Below, in pieces: positions 1 to 9,770 of a DNA stretch of 64,000 nt. Below the pieces are notes generated by a model that worked only from the letters and a program-made list of their open reading frames with translations, searched no databases and was not told where the DNA came from. The position numbers and the translations under genes were made by a program. This stretch comes from Streptomyces geranii (GTDB taxonomy: Bacteria > Actinomycetota > Actinomycetes > Streptomycetales > Streptomycetaceae): NCBI RefSeq assembly GCF_002954775.1, contig NZ_PJME01000004.1, positions 186,001-250,000 on the forward strand, given 5' to 3'. Positions within the stretch are counted from its first letter, which is position 1. Each line of letters starts with the position of its first letter.

Positions 1-28
1 GTCGGTGCCGGCGTCTAGGCTCCCGTCC

Positions 29-1720
29 ATGAGTGAGGCACAAAGGGACGCCGGTCGTCGGATCGTCGACGGGCGTTTCGAGCTGGAGGCCCGTCTCGGC
101 GGCGGCGGGATGGGCACCGTATGGCGCGCGAGGGACGTGGTGCTGCACAGGCTGGTGGCGGTCAAGGAGGTCCGCCCGCCGGACCGCGACCTCGCCGAGT
201 ACGACCCCGAGGGCGCCCGCATGCTGCGCGAGCGGGTGCTGCGCGAGGCCAGGGCCCTGGCCCGGATCGACCATCCGAACGTCGTCACCATCCACCACAT
301 CGTCGACGGCGGCGAGGGCACCTACCCGTGGATCGTGATGGAACTGGTCAGCGGCGGCTCGCTCGCCGACCGGCTGGCCCAGGGCCCCATGCGGCCCGAC
401 GAGGCGGCCCGCACCGGGCGCGGAGTCCTGGCCGCGCTGATCGCCGCCCACGACGCCGGGATCCAGCACCGGGACATCAAACCCGCCAACGTGCTGCTAC
501 GGCCGGACGGGCGCCCGGTGCTCACCGACTTCGGCATCGCCGCGATCCGCGAGGCGACCGGCCTCACCGCCACGGGCTCCATCATCGGCACCCCCGACTT
601 CATGGCGCCGGAGCGCATATCCGGCCACGAGGGCGGCGCCGCCTCCGACCTGTGGTCGCTCGCGATGATGCTGTACACCGCCGTGGAGGGTCACCATCCG
701 CTGCGCCGGGCCACCACCCTGGCCACCCTCGCCGCCGTACTCCACGACGACGTTCCGCCGCCCACCAGGGCCGGTGCCCTGGCCCACGTCCTGATGGGTG
801 TGCTCGTACGGGACCCGGCGGCGCGGCCGTCCGCCGCCGTGCTGGACCGGCAGCTGGCCGCGGTCGAATCGGCGGCCCCCGCCCAGCCGACGGCCGCCTG
901 GCACGAGCCCACCTCCTACCCGCTGACCCCGCCGTACGCCGCCGCGCCGCCCTCGGACCCGCGGACCGTCGGTGGGTTCGGGCCGCCGCCGGTCCTACCC
1001 GGGCCGGGAGCGCACACGCCTCAGCCGGTGACCGCGCCCGCGGCGGTACGGCCACGCGGGCGGGCGTCCGTCCCGAGGGTCCTGTGGGGTGTTTCGGGAG
1101 CCTCGCTCACCGCCGTCCTGCTGTGGTGGCTGCTGCCGCTCGGCGGCGACTCGGGTGACGCGGCATCGGGCTCCCCGACGTCCACCTCGTCATCGCCGTC
1201 GTCATCGTCCGGGCGGTCGACGGTGTCCGACACCACCGCGTCCCCGGACAGCCGGGAGGCCGAGACCGGCACGCTGCTCACCCCGGACGGCATCCGCTCC
1301 GCCATCAAGGCGCTGAAGAAGGAGAGCGGACGGGACAGGTTCGGCTCCTTCACCGTGTACCCGGACTTCGTGACCACCCAGATGATGGTCAACGGCAGCG
1401 ACACCAAGTACGACTCCTACACCTACCGCCTGGGCAGGGGCGTGGAGAAGGGCATCATCGGCGGCACCCTGTTCTCCGGTGACCAGCCGGTCGACCTCGA
1501 CATCTTCGACTGGGACAGGATCCCGGCGCTTCTCGCGGAGGCCGACAAGAAGCTGAACGTCGCCGAACCGGAGAACCGCTACGTGATGGTGCGCCAGCCC
1601 AACGACCAGCGCGACACCCCGGCCGGGCTGGCCGTCTACCTCACGGACAAGTACGGCGGCGGCTTCCTGGAGGCGGACGCCAAGGGCCGGGTGACCGAGG
1701 TGACGCCCGCCGCCGACTGA
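29..1720 (+). CDS. Membrane-anchored serine/threonine protein kinase
   Basis: A Hanks-type kinase of about 563 residues that would phosphorylate Ser/Thr of target proteins at the membrane. The glycine-rich loop GGGGMGTVW lies near residues 23-32, followed by the VAVKEV lysine, the catalytic HRDIKPANVLL near 147-157, DFG near 168 and the MAPE segment. A proline-rich linker leads to one transmembrane segment near 351-372, then a Ser/Thr-rich stalk and an extracellular domain of about 150 residues with no PASTA repeats. I chose ATG 29 over an in-frame GTG at 5, because the eight extra residues look unlike a kinase N terminus. The extracellular part probably senses a signal, but I do not recognise its fold. 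The next gene is convergent and only 36 bases away. Confidence 0.93.
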   Translation: MSEAQRDAGRRIVDGRFELEARLGGGGMGTVWRARDVVLHRLVAVKEVRPPDRDLAEYDPEGARMLRERVLREARALARIDHPNVVTIHHIVDGGEGTYPWIVMELVSGGSLADRLAQGPMRPDEAARTGRGVLAALIAAHDAGIQHRDIKPANVLLRPDGRPVLTDFGIAAIREATGLTATGSIIGTPDFMAPERISGHEGGAASDLWSLAMMLYTAVEGHHPLRRATTLATLAAVLHDDVPPPTRAGALAHVLMGVLVRDPAARPSAAVLDRQLAAVESAAPAQPTAAWHEPTSYPLTPPYAAAPPSDPRTVGGFGPPPVLPGPGAHTPQPVTAPAAVRPRGRASVPRVLWGVSGASLTAVLLWWLLPLGGDSGDAASGSPTSTSSSPSSSSGRSTVSDTTASPDSREAETGTLLTPDGIRSAIKALKKESGRDRFGSFTVYPDFVTTQMMVNGSDTKYDSYTYRLGRGVEKGIIGGTLFSGDQPVDLDIFDWDRIPALLAEADKKLNVAEPENRYVMVRQPNDQRDTPAGLAVYLTDKYGGGFLEADAKGRVTEVTPAAD

Positions 1721-1756
1721 CCCCTCGGGGCGGGCCCGGTCACCCGGTGTGCGGGC

Positions 1757-2605
1757 TCAGCCGAGGCACACCAGGCCGAGCAGACAGACCTCGGTCGGCG
1801 AGGTCGAGGCCGAGGACGACTCGGACGGCGTGGGAGACGCCGTCGACGTGTCGTCCGTCCCCGACGTGCCGGTGTTGGTGCCGGTGCTGGTGCCGTCGGT
1901 GGCCGTGGGCGTCGGCGAGGACGTCGCCTCCGTGGTGGAGTCCGTCGTATCGGTCACGGTGGGCGCAGACTGCGCCTCGACCGAGGACGTCCCCCCTGGG
2001 GTCGCCGCGGTCAGGGGAACCGTCGCGCTGTGCCGCTGGACCGCCTGGGTCGTGGGCGTCGGCCGGGGTGTGGCGGCGGACTGTTCGTGCGGGGCGTTCG
2101 CGGTCGCGGCGCCGGTGGTGAGGGGCGAGGTGCGCTCGGTCCGCCGGGTGTCGCCCGGTGCCGACGGGGTGGGCACGGAGTCCGTGGCCTCCTGCTCCGC
2201 GATGCCCATGACCTCCCGGTCCGGCGCGGTGGCCGCCTGGGTCCGGTCCGTGGACTGGCGGTTCTGCGAGGAGACGGCGATCCCGCCGCCGACCAGGGCG
2301 ACCGCCGTGGCGACCAGGGCCCTGCGCTGCGTCTTCCGCCAGCGCTCCCGCTGCCGCCGCCGCGCCGCCCGGCCCGACGGCGCGGGGGACGGCGGGGCGA
2401 CCGAGTCGTCCCACAGGTCGGCGGGGGCCTGCCGCGCCGCCACGACCGGTACGGCGACCGGCACGTTGGTCGGCGCCGGGGACGGCACGGTGGTCGGCAC
2501 GGATGTGCCGATGGCCACGGGAGCGATGTCCGGGGCGTACGCGCCGCACCCGGGGCACGCGAGGGCGCCGTTGAGATGCCGACGACACGTGGAGCAGTAG
2601 TCCAT
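1757..2605 (-). CDS. SCO2400-like zinc-ribbon membrane protein
   Basis: A protein of 282 residues starting MDYCSTCRRHLNGAL. Four cysteines in two CxxC pairs (residues 4, 7, 17, 20) form a probable zinc ribbon at the cytoplasmic N terminus. A basic stretch and one membrane segment follow near residues 92-112, then a long Ser/Thr/Pro-rich and presumably extracellular tail. The start resembles a conserved streptomycete family annotated after S. coelicolor SCO2400; no function is known to me. A longer in-frame reading begins at 2740, but the cysteine-rich N terminus supports the ATG at 2605. The opposite strand carries a valine-rich open frame over the same region, which I regard as a shadow. Confidence 0.78.
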   Translation of the reverse strand: MDYCSTCRRHLNGALACPGCGAYAPDIAPVAIGTSVPTTVPSPAPTNVPVAVPVVAARQAPADLWDDSVAPPSPAPSGRAARRRQRERWRKTQRRALVATAVALVGGGIAVSSQNRQSTDRTQAATAPDREVMGIAEQEATDSVPTPSAPGDTRRTERTSPLTTGAATANAPHEQSAATPRPTPTTQAVQRHSATVPLTAATPGGTSSVEAQSAPTVTDTTDSTTEATSSPTPTATDGTSTGTNTGTSGTDDTSTASPTPSESSSASTSPTEVCLLGLVCLG

Positions 2606-2717
2606 CTGCGGTCTTCCTGTGTTCACTTTCGCACGGGCGAGCGAGCCGCTGGCAAAGCTAGCGAGGCTTTCCGAGGGGTGTGTGCAGCCTGTGTGACGCT
2701 CCTGCGCAGATGCCGGT

Positions 2718-3821
2718 TCACTTCTCCACCGCCGCGTCAAGAGCCCTGTTGCGGCGGACGGACGACAGGAACGAGGCCGCGATCAGGACGACGCCGACCA
2801 GGCCGGTGATGATCTCGCTGATCTCGTACCGGATGGTGACCAGCAGGATCGTGGCCAGGGCGCCGATCGCGTAGTGGGCGCCGTGCTCCAGGTAGACGTA
2901 GTCGTCGAGGGTGCCCTGGCGGACCAGGTAGACGGTGAGGGACCGGACGTACATCGCGCCGATGCCCAGGCCGAGCGCCATCCAGAAGATGTGGTTGGTG
3001 ATGGCGAAGGCGCCGATCACACCGTCGAAGGAGAAGGACGCGTCCAGCACTTCGAGGTAGAGGAAGAGGAAGAAGGCCGCCTTCCCGGCGAGGGCGGCCA
3101 CCGAGACCGGTCTGCCCTCGGCCCTGGCCTTCTCCTCCTCCTCGTGTTCGTGCTCCTCGTCGTCCTCCAGCCGGTCCTCGAAGTAGCCCGAGAGGCCGCC
3201 CACCACCAGATATGTGATCAGCCCGGCGACCCCGGAGAGCAGCACCGTGGCCGACTTGTCCGCGTGGCCCGTGCTGACATGGGCGTGTGTGGCGACCGTC
3301 ATCGCGGAGACCATCAGCACGACGAGCGCGACACACACCGACAGCATGTCGACCTTGCCGAGCCTGGCCAGCGGACGCTCGAGCCAGCCGAGCCACTTGA
3401 TGTCGCGGTCCTCGAAGACGAAGTCCAGGAAGATCATCAGCAGGAACATCCCGCCGAACGCGGCGATGGCGGGGTGGGCGTCGGTGACCAGGTCCTCGTA
3501 GCGCCCCGGGTCGTCGATGGCGAGGTCGACCGCCTCGATCGGCCCCACCTTCGCGCTGATGGCGACGATCACCACCGGGAACACCAGCCGCATGCCGAAC
3601 ACCGCGATCAGGATGCCGACCGTGAGGAACAGCCTCTGCCAGAAGGCGTTCATCTTCTTCAGGATCCCGGCGTTGACCACCGCGTTGTCGAAGGACAGCG
3701 AGATCTCCAGGACCGACAGGATCAGCACGATCCCGAACGCCTCCCAGCCCCACTGCCACGCGGCGAAGACCAGTCCGGCCACCGTGACGGCGAACGACCA
3801 GCCGAAGGTTCTCAACACCAT
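2718..3821 (-). CDS. DUF475 / TerC-superfamily integral membrane protein
   Basis: A polytopic membrane protein of 367 residues. The N-terminal region contains LEISLSFDNAVVNAGIL, the aspartate/asparagine motif shared by TerC-like proteins, and a related FSFDG motif recurs in the C-terminal half, consistent with an internal duplication. Between the halves, near residues 210-233, is a very acidic His/Glu-rich cytoplasmic loop that could bind metal ions. TerC-superfamily members are linked to metal (notably manganese) export and tellurite resistance; the substrate of this DUF475 branch is not established. The universal stress protein gene ends two bases upstream on the same strand, so the two are probably cotranscribed. 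Confidence 0.88.
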   Translation of the reverse strand: MVLRTFGWSFAVTVAGLVFAAWQWGWEAFGIVLILSVLEISLSFDNAVVNAGILKKMNAFWQRLFLTVGILIAVFGMRLVFPVVIVAISAKVGPIEAVDLAIDDPGRYEDLVTDAHPAIAAFGGMFLLMIFLDFVFEDRDIKWLGWLERPLARLGKVDMLSVCVALVVLMVSAMTVATHAHVSTGHADKSATVLLSGVAGLITYLVVGGLSGYFEDRLEDDEEHEHEEEEKARAEGRPVSVAALAGKAAFFLFLYLEVLDASFSFDGVIGAFAITNHIFWMALGLGIGAMYVRSLTVYLVRQGTLDDYVYLEHGAHYAIGALATILLVTIRYEISEIITGLVGVVLIAASFLSSVRRNRALDAAVEK

Positions 3822-3823
3822 GG

Positions 3824-4219
3824 CTACACCGCCGCCTTGACCGCGAGGACCGGGCAGTCGGTGCCCAGCAGGATCTGCTGCGCCGACGAGCCCGTGATCA
3901 GCTTGCCGACCGCGCTCCGCCGCCGCAGCCCGATCACCACGAGGGACACGTCCAGCTTCTCCGCCAGTTCGACGATCTCCTCGGCGGCGTCGCCCCCGCC
4001 CAGCACCTGACGGATGTCGAACTCGACGCCCAGCGCGGCGAGATCCTCCCGGACATGAGCCAGATCCGGCTCCTGCGCGAACCTCGGGTCCACATAGGCG
4101 TCCCCGCGTGAGGTGTTCACCACCAGCAGCTTCTCCCCGCGCCGCCGGGCCTCGTCGATCCCCGCCCGCAGCGCGGCCTCACCCTCGGGTGAGGGTACGT
4201 ATCCGACCAGTACGGTCAT
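3824..4219 (-). CDS. Universal stress protein (UspA family)
   Basis: A single-domain UspA-fold protein of 131 residues starting MTVLVGYVPSPEG. The C-terminal part carries a short glycine-rich stretch and TGSSAQQILLGTDCPVLAV, which matches the nucleotide-binding end of the Usp family (G-2x-G-9x-G(S/T)). A strong ribosome binding site (GGAGGGAG) sits eight bases before the ATG at 4219; a longer in-frame start at 4255 lacks one. It lies 51 bases downstream of tctA and two bases upstream of the DUF475 gene, so it may be at the tail of the Tct operon. Cytoplasmic, probably ATP-binding, with an unknown partner. Confidence 0.9.
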   Translation of the reverse strand: MTVLVGYVPSPEGEAALRAGIDEARRRGEKLLVVNTSRGDAYVDPRFAQEPDLAHVREDLAALGVEFDIRQVLGGGDAAEEIVELAEKLDVSLVVIGLRRRSAVGKLITGSSAQQILLGTDCPVLAVKAAV

Positions 4220-4270
4220 GTCTGTTCTCCCTCCAAGGCACTCTCGCCCAGGCACACTCGGGCACTTCGC

Positions 4271-5767
4271 TCACGCGACGGTCGTACGAGGGCGCACGGC
4301 GAACCGCCGCACCAGCGGCCAGGCCAGCACCAGCACGATCACCGCGTACACGGCGTACGACACCGGCCCGCCCACCAGCCCCGACAGCTCGCCGCCCGAC
4401 AGCTGCAGCGAGCGCCGGCCCTGCAGTTCGGCCCGCGGGCCGAGGATGACGCCGATGATCAGGGGCAGCACCGGCAGGCCGAACCGGCGCATCGCGAAGC
4501 CCAGCAGACCCAGCGTCAGCAGCAGGAACAGGTCCAGGGGCTGGGCGTTGACGGCGTAGGCGCCCATCGACGCGAAGAACAGGATTCCCGCGTAGAGGTA
4601 GGGGCGCGGTATCTGCAGCAGTTTCGCCCAGGCGGGGGCCAGCGGCAGGTTCAGCAGGAGCAGCATCAGGTTGCCGATGAACAGGCTCGCGATCAGCACC
4701 CACACCAGGCTCGCCTCCCGCTCGAACAGCAGCGGGCCGGGCTGGATCCCGTACGACTGGAAGGCCGCCAGCATGACCGCCGCCGTCGCGTTCGTCGGCA
4801 GCCCGATGGCCAGCATCGGGACCAGGGTGCCCGCCGCCGAGGCGTTGTTCGCGGCCTCGGGACCGGCCACGCCCTCGATGGCGCCCTTGCCGAACTCCTC
4901 CGGGTGCTTGGTCAGGCGTTTCTCCGTCGCGTACGACAGGAACGTCGGTATCTCGGCCCCGCCGGCCGGGAGCGCGCCGAACGGGAAGCCGAACGCCGTG
5001 CCGCGCAGCCAGGGCTTCCAGGAGCGCCGCCAGTCCTTCTTCCCCATCCACGGCCTGCCGACCGGGATGATCTCGACCGGCTTGCGGCGCAGATGCGCGG
5101 CCACCCACAGCGCCTCGCCGACGGCGAAGATCCCGACGGCGACCACCACCACGTCGATCCCGTCGGCCAGTTGGGGCACGCCCAGGGTGAGGCGCTGCTG
5201 CCCGGACACCGCGTCGATGCCGACCAGACCGATCGTCAGGCCCAGCAGCAGCGAGATCAGGCCCCGGATGCGGGACGCGCCCAGCACGGACGTCACCGCG
5301 ATGAACGACAGCAGCATCAGGGCGAAGTAGTCCGGTGCGCCCAGACTGACCGCGAAGTCGACCACGAACGGGGTGACCAGCACCAGCAGCAGCGTGCCGA
5401 TCGTGCCCGCCACGAAGGAGCCGATCGCGGCGGTCGCGAGGGCCTGTGCCGCCCGGCCCGCCTTGGCCATCTTGTTGCCCTCGATGGCCGTCACCACCGA
5501 CGACGACTCGCCGGGGGTGTTGAGGAGGATGGAGGTGGTCGAGCCGCCGTACATCCCGCCGTAGAAGATGCCGGCGAACATGATGAACGCCTGCACCGGC
5601 TCCATGCCGTAGGTGACCGGCAGCAGCAGGGCCACCGTCATCGCCGGGCCGATGCCCGGCAGGACGCCCACCGCCGTGCCGACGAGGACGCCGATCAGGG
5701 CCAGCAGCAGGTTCATCGGGGCGATGACGTCCTCGAAGCCCTGCATCAGGTTGTTCAGGTTGTCCAT
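4271..5767 (-). CDS. tctA: Tripartite tricarboxylate transporter, large permease TctA
   Basis: A large membrane subunit of 498 residues, close to the usual 500 for TctA. It spans the membrane about a dozen times. Recognisable TctA stretches are [20 protein letters not shown] near residue 35 and the related [18 protein letters not shown] repeat in the second half, both thought to line the transport path. With TctB and the binding protein TctC it imports citrate or another carboxylate using the ion gradient. The start overlaps the tctB stop by one base (TGATG), so translation is coupled. The substrate cannot be assigned from sequence. Confidence 0.95.
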   Translation of the reverse strand: MDNLNNLMQGFEDVIAPMNLLLALIGVLVGTAVGVLPGIGPAMTVALLLPVTYGMEPVQAFIMFAGIFYGGMYGGSTTSILLNTPGESSSVVTAIEGNKMAKAGRAAQALATAAIGSFVAGTIGTLLLVLVTPFVVDFAVSLGAPDYFALMLLSFIAVTSVLGASRIRGLISLLLGLTIGLVGIDAVSGQQRLTLGVPQLADGIDVVVVAVGIFAVGEALWVAAHLRRKPVEIIPVGRPWMGKKDWRRSWKPWLRGTAFGFPFGALPAGGAEIPTFLSYATEKRLTKHPEEFGKGAIEGVAGPEAANNASAAGTLVPMLAIGLPTNATAAVMLAAFQSYGIQPGPLLFEREASLVWVLIASLFIGNLMLLLLNLPLAPAWAKLLQIPRPYLYAGILFFASMGAYAVNAQPLDLFLLLTLGLLGFAMRRFGLPVLPLIIGVILGPRAELQGRRSLQLSGGELSGLVGGPVSYAVYAVIVLVLAWPLVRRFAVRPRTTVA

Positions 5768-6300
5768 CAGAGGATTCCTTGCAGGACACCGGCCGGGAGG
5801 TTCACACCGAGCCCGATCGCGAAGGCGTAGAACGTGGTGAGCGACAGCGTCACCGCGATCAGCAGATTGCGTACGTAGTGCCGGTTGCCGAGCGCGAACG
5901 CCGTGCCCCAGAAGAGCAGCGCGCCGCTGATCACCCAGCCCAGCCGCTCGATCAGCACCGCGTTCACCACGAACGCGCCGATCAGCAGCAGCACCGTGCG
6001 CCAGTCCGTGCCCTGCGACAGATCGACGTCCTCGCCGGCCTCCGGCTCACCGTGGCCGCCCCGGGCCACGTCGACCGCGTACGCCACCGCGACCAGCAGG
6101 AGCAGTACGCCCAGGATCACGGGCACCGCGCGCGGGCCCACCGGGTCGGTGCTGCTGGTGATGTGCGGGATGCCGAGGCCGTCCACGATCACCGCGACGC
6201 CCACCAGGACGAGGAACGCGCACACGCCGTACTGCGCGCGGTCCTTGCCCGGCGGCGGCGGGGCGTCCTCGACGCTCCGCTCGTCGACCCGCTGGCTCAT
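5767..6300 (-). CDS. tctB: Tripartite tricarboxylate transporter, small permease TctB
   Basis: A protein of 177 residues with four hydrophobic segments (near residues 24-42, 58-77, 100-135 and 140-168), the arrangement of the small TctB subunit. It would sit in the membrane beside TctA. The ATG overlaps the tctC stop by four bases and its own stop overlaps the tctA start by one, showing a tightly coupled tctC-tctB-tctA operon. Sequence conservation in TctB is low, so the call rests on topology and position between the two better conserved partners. Confidence 0.9.
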   Translation of the reverse strand: MSQRVDERSVEDAPPPPGKDRAQYGVCAFLVLVGVAVIVDGLGIPHITSSTDPVGPRAVPVILGVLLLLVAVAYAVDVARGGHGEPEAGEDVDLSQGTDWRTVLLLIGAFVVNAVLIERLGWVISGALLFWGTAFALGNRHYVRNLLIAVTLSLTTFYAFAIGLGVNLPAGVLQGIL

Positions 6301-7307
6301 GCCAGGCCGAGTTCGGTCAGCAGGTCGGCGACGGACTTGTCCTGCTCCTTCAGGAAGGTGGCGAAGTCGTCACCGGTGACGAAGGCATCGGTCCAGCCGC
6401 GCTTGGTCAGCTCCGCCTGCCACTGCTTCGAGTCGTGCATCGTCGTCAGGGAGTCGATCCACGTCTTCTTCTGCGCGTCGGTGATCCCGGGCGGCGCGAC
6501 CATCCCGCGCCAGTTGGTGAAGACCAGATCGATCCCCGAGTCCTTGAGCGTGGGGGCGTCCTTGACGGCGTCGATGGGCTTCTCGCTGGTGACCGCGAGC
6601 ACCCGCACCTGCCCTGCCTCGATCTGGTCGAGGAACTCGCCGAACCCGCTGGCCCCGAAGGCGATCTTGTTGCCCAGGATGGCGGGCAGCAGCTCACCGC
6701 CGCCGTCGTACGAGATGAAGTTGACCTGCTTCGGCTCGATGCCGACCGCCTGCGCCAGCTGCATCGGCAGCAGATGGTCGGGCCCGCCCGGCGACGAACC
6801 ACCGCCCACCGCGATCTTCTTCGGATTCTTCTTCCACGCCGCGACCAGGTCGTCGATCGTCTTGTACGGGGAGTCCTTCGACACGACGATCGCACCGGCC
6901 TCCTCGATCAGCTTCGCGAGCGGAGTGGTGTCGGTCAGCGTCGCCGCCGACTTCGAGGTGTACGAGGAGCCGACGACCCCCAGCCCCATCTGCATGGCGA
7001 GCTTGCCGTTGCCCTTCTCGTTCACCAGCCGCTGGAGGCCGACGGTGCCGCCCGCGCCGGGCAGGTTGTACACCTGCGCCCCGGAGGCGACCTTGGAGTC
7101 CTGCATCACCTGGGCGACGGTCCGGGCGGTGACGTCGTAGCCGCTGCCCGGGGTGTTCGGCACCATGATCCGCAGACCGGTGACGGGTTTGCCGCCGTCG
7201 CTCGTGCTGCCCGACTCCTCCTTGTCCGCGGTGGCGCCACAGGCGCTGACGGCGAGCATCGACACGGTGGCAAGAGCTGAGAGAAGTGCGGCTCTGCGAG
7301 TTCTCAT
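6297..7307 (-). CDS. tctC: Tripartite tricarboxylate transporter substrate-binding lipoprotein TctC
   Basis: A Bug-family (TctC) extracellular solute-binding protein of 336 residues. The N terminus is a lipoprotein signal: a short basic region, a hydrophobic core and a lipobox ending SAC near residue 23. Family features include VPNTPGSGYDVTARTVAQ and NLPGAGGTVGLQ in the N-terminal lobe. It captures a carboxylate outside the cell and delivers it to TctAB. It is the first gene of the operon and is divergent from the sensor kinase gene, with 97 bases between them, so the two-component system probably controls it through that region. Confidence 0.94.
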   Translation of the reverse strand: MRTRRAALLSALATVSMLAVSACGATADKEESGSTSDGGKPVTGLRIMVPNTPGSGYDVTARTVAQVMQDSKVASGAQVYNLPGAGGTVGLQRLVNEKGNGKLAMQMGLGVVGSSYTSKSAATLTDTTPLAKLIEEAGAIVVSKDSPYKTIDDLVAAWKKNPKKIAVGGGSSPGGPDHLLPMQLAQAVGIEPKQVNFISYDGGGELLPAILGNKIAFGASGFGEFLDQIEAGQVRVLAVTSEKPIDAVKDAPTLKDSGIDLVFTNWRGMVAPPGITDAQKKTWIDSLTTMHDSKQWQAELTKRGWTDAFVTGDDFATFLKEQDKSVADLLTELGLA

Positions 7308-7404
7308 GGCTCATCTCTTTCGCTTGGGCGAGTCCGGCGCCATGATTGTGCGGCTCCCCGGAGAGCCCGTCTGCGTTGTGTGAGCATTGAAGGTTGAGTT
7401 CATA

Positions 7405-9066
7405 GTGGTCGTAGTGTCACGCCGTCATACGCTCGCCGGTGAGCTGCTGATACTGCAGCTCACCGGCGTGGTGCTGGTGCTGCTCGCGGTCGCCGCGGTG
7501 TCGCTCGCGCAGTCCAAGTCGACCTTCGACCGGGTCGAGGGCCGCCGGGTGACCGCCCTCGCCGAGGAGATGGCCGGAAACCCCCTGCTGCGCACCCAGC
7601 TCGTCCGTCCCGCCCCCGGCGAGACCCTCGCCCCGCTGCTGCAGACCACCCTGACCCGGTCGAACGTCACCTCCGTGACGGTCGCCGACGAACACGGCGC
7701 GATCGTCGCCTCCACCAACCCCACCCTGGTCGGAACACGGCTGCCGGTGATCGGGACCAGCGTCGCGCAGGCGCGCGGCTGGTCGGGGGAGCTGCCCGTG
7801 GACGGCGTACGCGAGCTGGTGGCCCAGGTCCCGGTGCTCAGCGCGGACGGCGGACACGTCGGTGAGCATCTCGGCACGATCATGATCGGACGGGTCTCCC
7901 CGACCGTCTGGCAGCGGCTGAGCGGCGCCTCCTCCTACCTGCTCGCCTACCTCGGCGCCGCCAGCGTGCTCGGCGTCGCCGGCTCCTGGCTGCTGGCCCG
8001 GCGCATCAAACGCCAGACCCTCGGCCTCGAACCCCGCGAGATAGCGGGCCTCGCCGAACACCGGGAGGCCATGCTGTTCGGGATCGCCGAGGGCGTCGTC
8101 GCGCTCGACCCGCACCTGCGGCTCACCCTGGTGAACGAGGTCGGCCGCAGACTCCTCGACCTCCCCGAGGACAGCGTCGGGATGAGCCTGGCCGACCTCG
8201 GCATCGAGGGCAGGCTCCACGACGTCCTGGCCGGGAACGGCGGCGGACCCGACGCCGAGCACCACGGCGAGCGGCGCGACGAGGTCGTCGTACGCGGAGG
8301 CCGGGTGCTGGTGATGAACCGGATGGACGTCACCAAGGACGGCCGCCGCCTGGGCTCGGTCACGACCCTCCGGGACCGCACCGAACTGGCCCAGCTGGAG
8401 CGCGAGTTGGGCTCCTTCCGCAGCAGCACCGAACTGCTGCGCGCCCAGGCCCACGAGTTCTCCAACCAGCTGCACACCATCTCCGGGCTCATCCAGATCG
8501 GCGAGCACGACGAGGTCGTACGGTATGTTCGCGCCCTGCGGAAACACCGCGAGTCGCTCGATCTGACCCTCACCAGCCGGGTCCGCGATCATGCCGTCGC
8601 CGCCCTGCTCACCGCGAAGTCGGCGCTGGCGGCGGAGCGTCGGGTGCAGTTGCGGATCTCCGAGCTGACCGCCCTGGACCGGCTGGAGCCGACGGACTCG
8701 GCGGACGTGGCGACGGTGGTCGGCAACCTCGTCGACAACGCCCTCGACGCAGCCGCCGCTCCGGACCACGGGGAGGACGCCTGGGTGGAGGTCGAACTGC
8801 GGCAGGACGCGTCGAGTGTGGAGATCGTGGTACGCGACTCGGGGCCGGGCGTGGCACCGGAGTTGGCGCAGGAGGTGTTCTCGCGGGGCTTCACCACCAA
8901 GGCCGCGCAGGGCGGCGACCGGGGGATCGGGCTGGCGCTCACCCGGCTGGTCTGTACCCGCAGAGGGGGCGAGGTGTCGGTGGCGAACACGCGTCCGGGG
9001 GCGGTGTTCACGGCCCGGATGTCCGTGGGGCAGCTCACCGACCGGGAGACGGAGGAGGTCCGGTGA
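7405..9066 (+). CDS. CitA/DcuS-type sensor histidine kinase
   Basis: A membrane histidine kinase of about 553 residues. A first membrane segment near residues 10-35 is followed by an extracytoplasmic sensor domain (to about 165), a second membrane segment, a cytoplasmic PAS region near 215-310, and the phosphoacceptor region with AQAHEFSNQLHT (His near 350). The ATPase domain has the N box NLVDNALDA and glycine boxes DSGPGV and GDRGIGLALTR. This is the architecture of citrate or C4-dicarboxylate sensors. GTG 7405 is preferred because AAGGTTGAG sits at the right distance; TTG 7387 and GTG 7414 are possible. It overlaps the response regulator gene by four bases. Confidence 0.93.
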   Translation: MVVVSRRHTLAGELLILQLTGVVLVLLAVAAVSLAQSKSTFDRVEGRRVTALAEEMAGNPLLRTQLVRPAPGETLAPLLQTTLTRSNVTSVTVADEHGAIVASTNPTLVGTRLPVIGTSVAQARGWSGELPVDGVRELVAQVPVLSADGGHVGEHLGTIMIGRVSPTVWQRLSGASSYLLAYLGAASVLGVAGSWLLARRIKRQTLGLEPREIAGLAEHREAMLFGIAEGVVALDPHLRLTLVNEVGRRLLDLPEDSVGMSLADLGIEGRLHDVLAGNGGGPDAEHHGERRDEVVVRGGRVLVMNRMDVTKDGRRLGSVTTLRDRTELAQLERELGSFRSSTELLRAQAHEFSNQLHTISGLIQIGEHDEVVRYVRALRKHRESLDLTLTSRVRDHAVAALLTAKSALAAERRVQLRISELTALDRLEPTDSADVATVVGNLVDNALDAAAAPDHGEDAWVEVELRQDASSVEIVVRDSGPGVAPELAQEVFSRGFTTKAAQGGDRGIGLALTRLVCTRRGGEVSVANTRPGAVFTARMSVGQLTDRETEEVR

Positions 9067-9737
9067 TCGACGTACTGGTGGTCGAGGACGACTTCATGGT
9101 GGCGCGGATCCACCGCGGATTCGTCGACGCCGTCGACGGCTTCCGCGTGGTCGGCTCGGCGAACTGCGGCGAGCAGGCGCTCTCGGCGGCGGCCGAACTG
9201 CAGCCCGACCTGGTGCTGCTCGACCTGTATCTGCCCGACATGTTCGGCCTCGACGTCATACCGAGACTGCGGTCCGCCGCCCAGGACTGCGACGTGCTGG
9301 TGATCAGCGCCGCCCGTGAGGCGGAGGCGGTCCGGGGCGCCGTACGCCAGGGTGTGGTCGACTACCTGCTGAAACCCTTCGACGCCGGCGACCTCAAGGA
9401 CCGGCTGGAGCGCTACAGCGCCCGGCGCGGCAATCTGCACGCGGCCACGGTCAGCGGACAGGCCGACGTGGACCGGGCACTGGGGCGCACGGCGGCGCCG
9501 ACGGTCACGCCGACACTGCCGAAGGGCATGAGTGTGGAGACCGCCGAACTGGTCCAGCGGGCGCTGCGCGCGGCCGACGGCACCCTGTCCGCCGCCGAGT
9601 GCGCGACCAGGGTCGGCATCTCACGCGTCAGCGCGCGCCGCTACCTCGAATACCTCAGCGTCACCGGCCGCGCGGTGGTGACCCTGCGGTACGGACAGGC
9701 GGGCCGCCCCGAGCGCCGCTACCACTGGGACGCCTGA
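9063..9737 (+). CDS. CitB/DcuR-type response regulator
   Basis: A response regulator of 224 residues. The receiver domain begins MIDVLVVEDDFMVARIH, has the phosphoacceptor aspartate near residue 54 in LLDLYLPD, the conserved Ser/Thr region VISAAR and the lysine in LLKPF. The C-terminal part holds a helix-turn-helix (AAECATRVGISRVSARRYLEYL) typical of the CitB subfamily. GTG 9063 overlaps the kinase stop by four bases, so the pair is translationally coupled. By analogy with CitAB and DcuSR it should activate the divergent tctCBA operon in response to an external carboxylate. Confidence 0.94.
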   Translation: MIDVLVVEDDFMVARIHRGFVDAVDGFRVVGSANCGEQALSAAAELQPDLVLLDLYLPDMFGLDVIPRLRSAAQDCDVLVISAAREAEAVRGAVRQGVVDYLLKPFDAGDLKDRLERYSARRGNLHAATVSGQADVDRALGRTAAPTVTPTLPKGMSVETAELVQRALRAADGTLSAAECATRVGISRVSARRYLEYLSVTGRAVVTLRYGQAGRPERRYHWDA

Positions 9738-9770
9738 CGCGGGCCCGCTCTCGCCGCTACGGTGCCGCCG

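Noticed and set aside
1749..2600. Valine-rich plus-strand open frame opposite the zinc-ribbon gene
   Set aside because: It is the antisense of Ser/Thr/Pro-rich codons; no start signal or domain, whereas the minus-strand frame has a zinc ribbon and a membrane segment.
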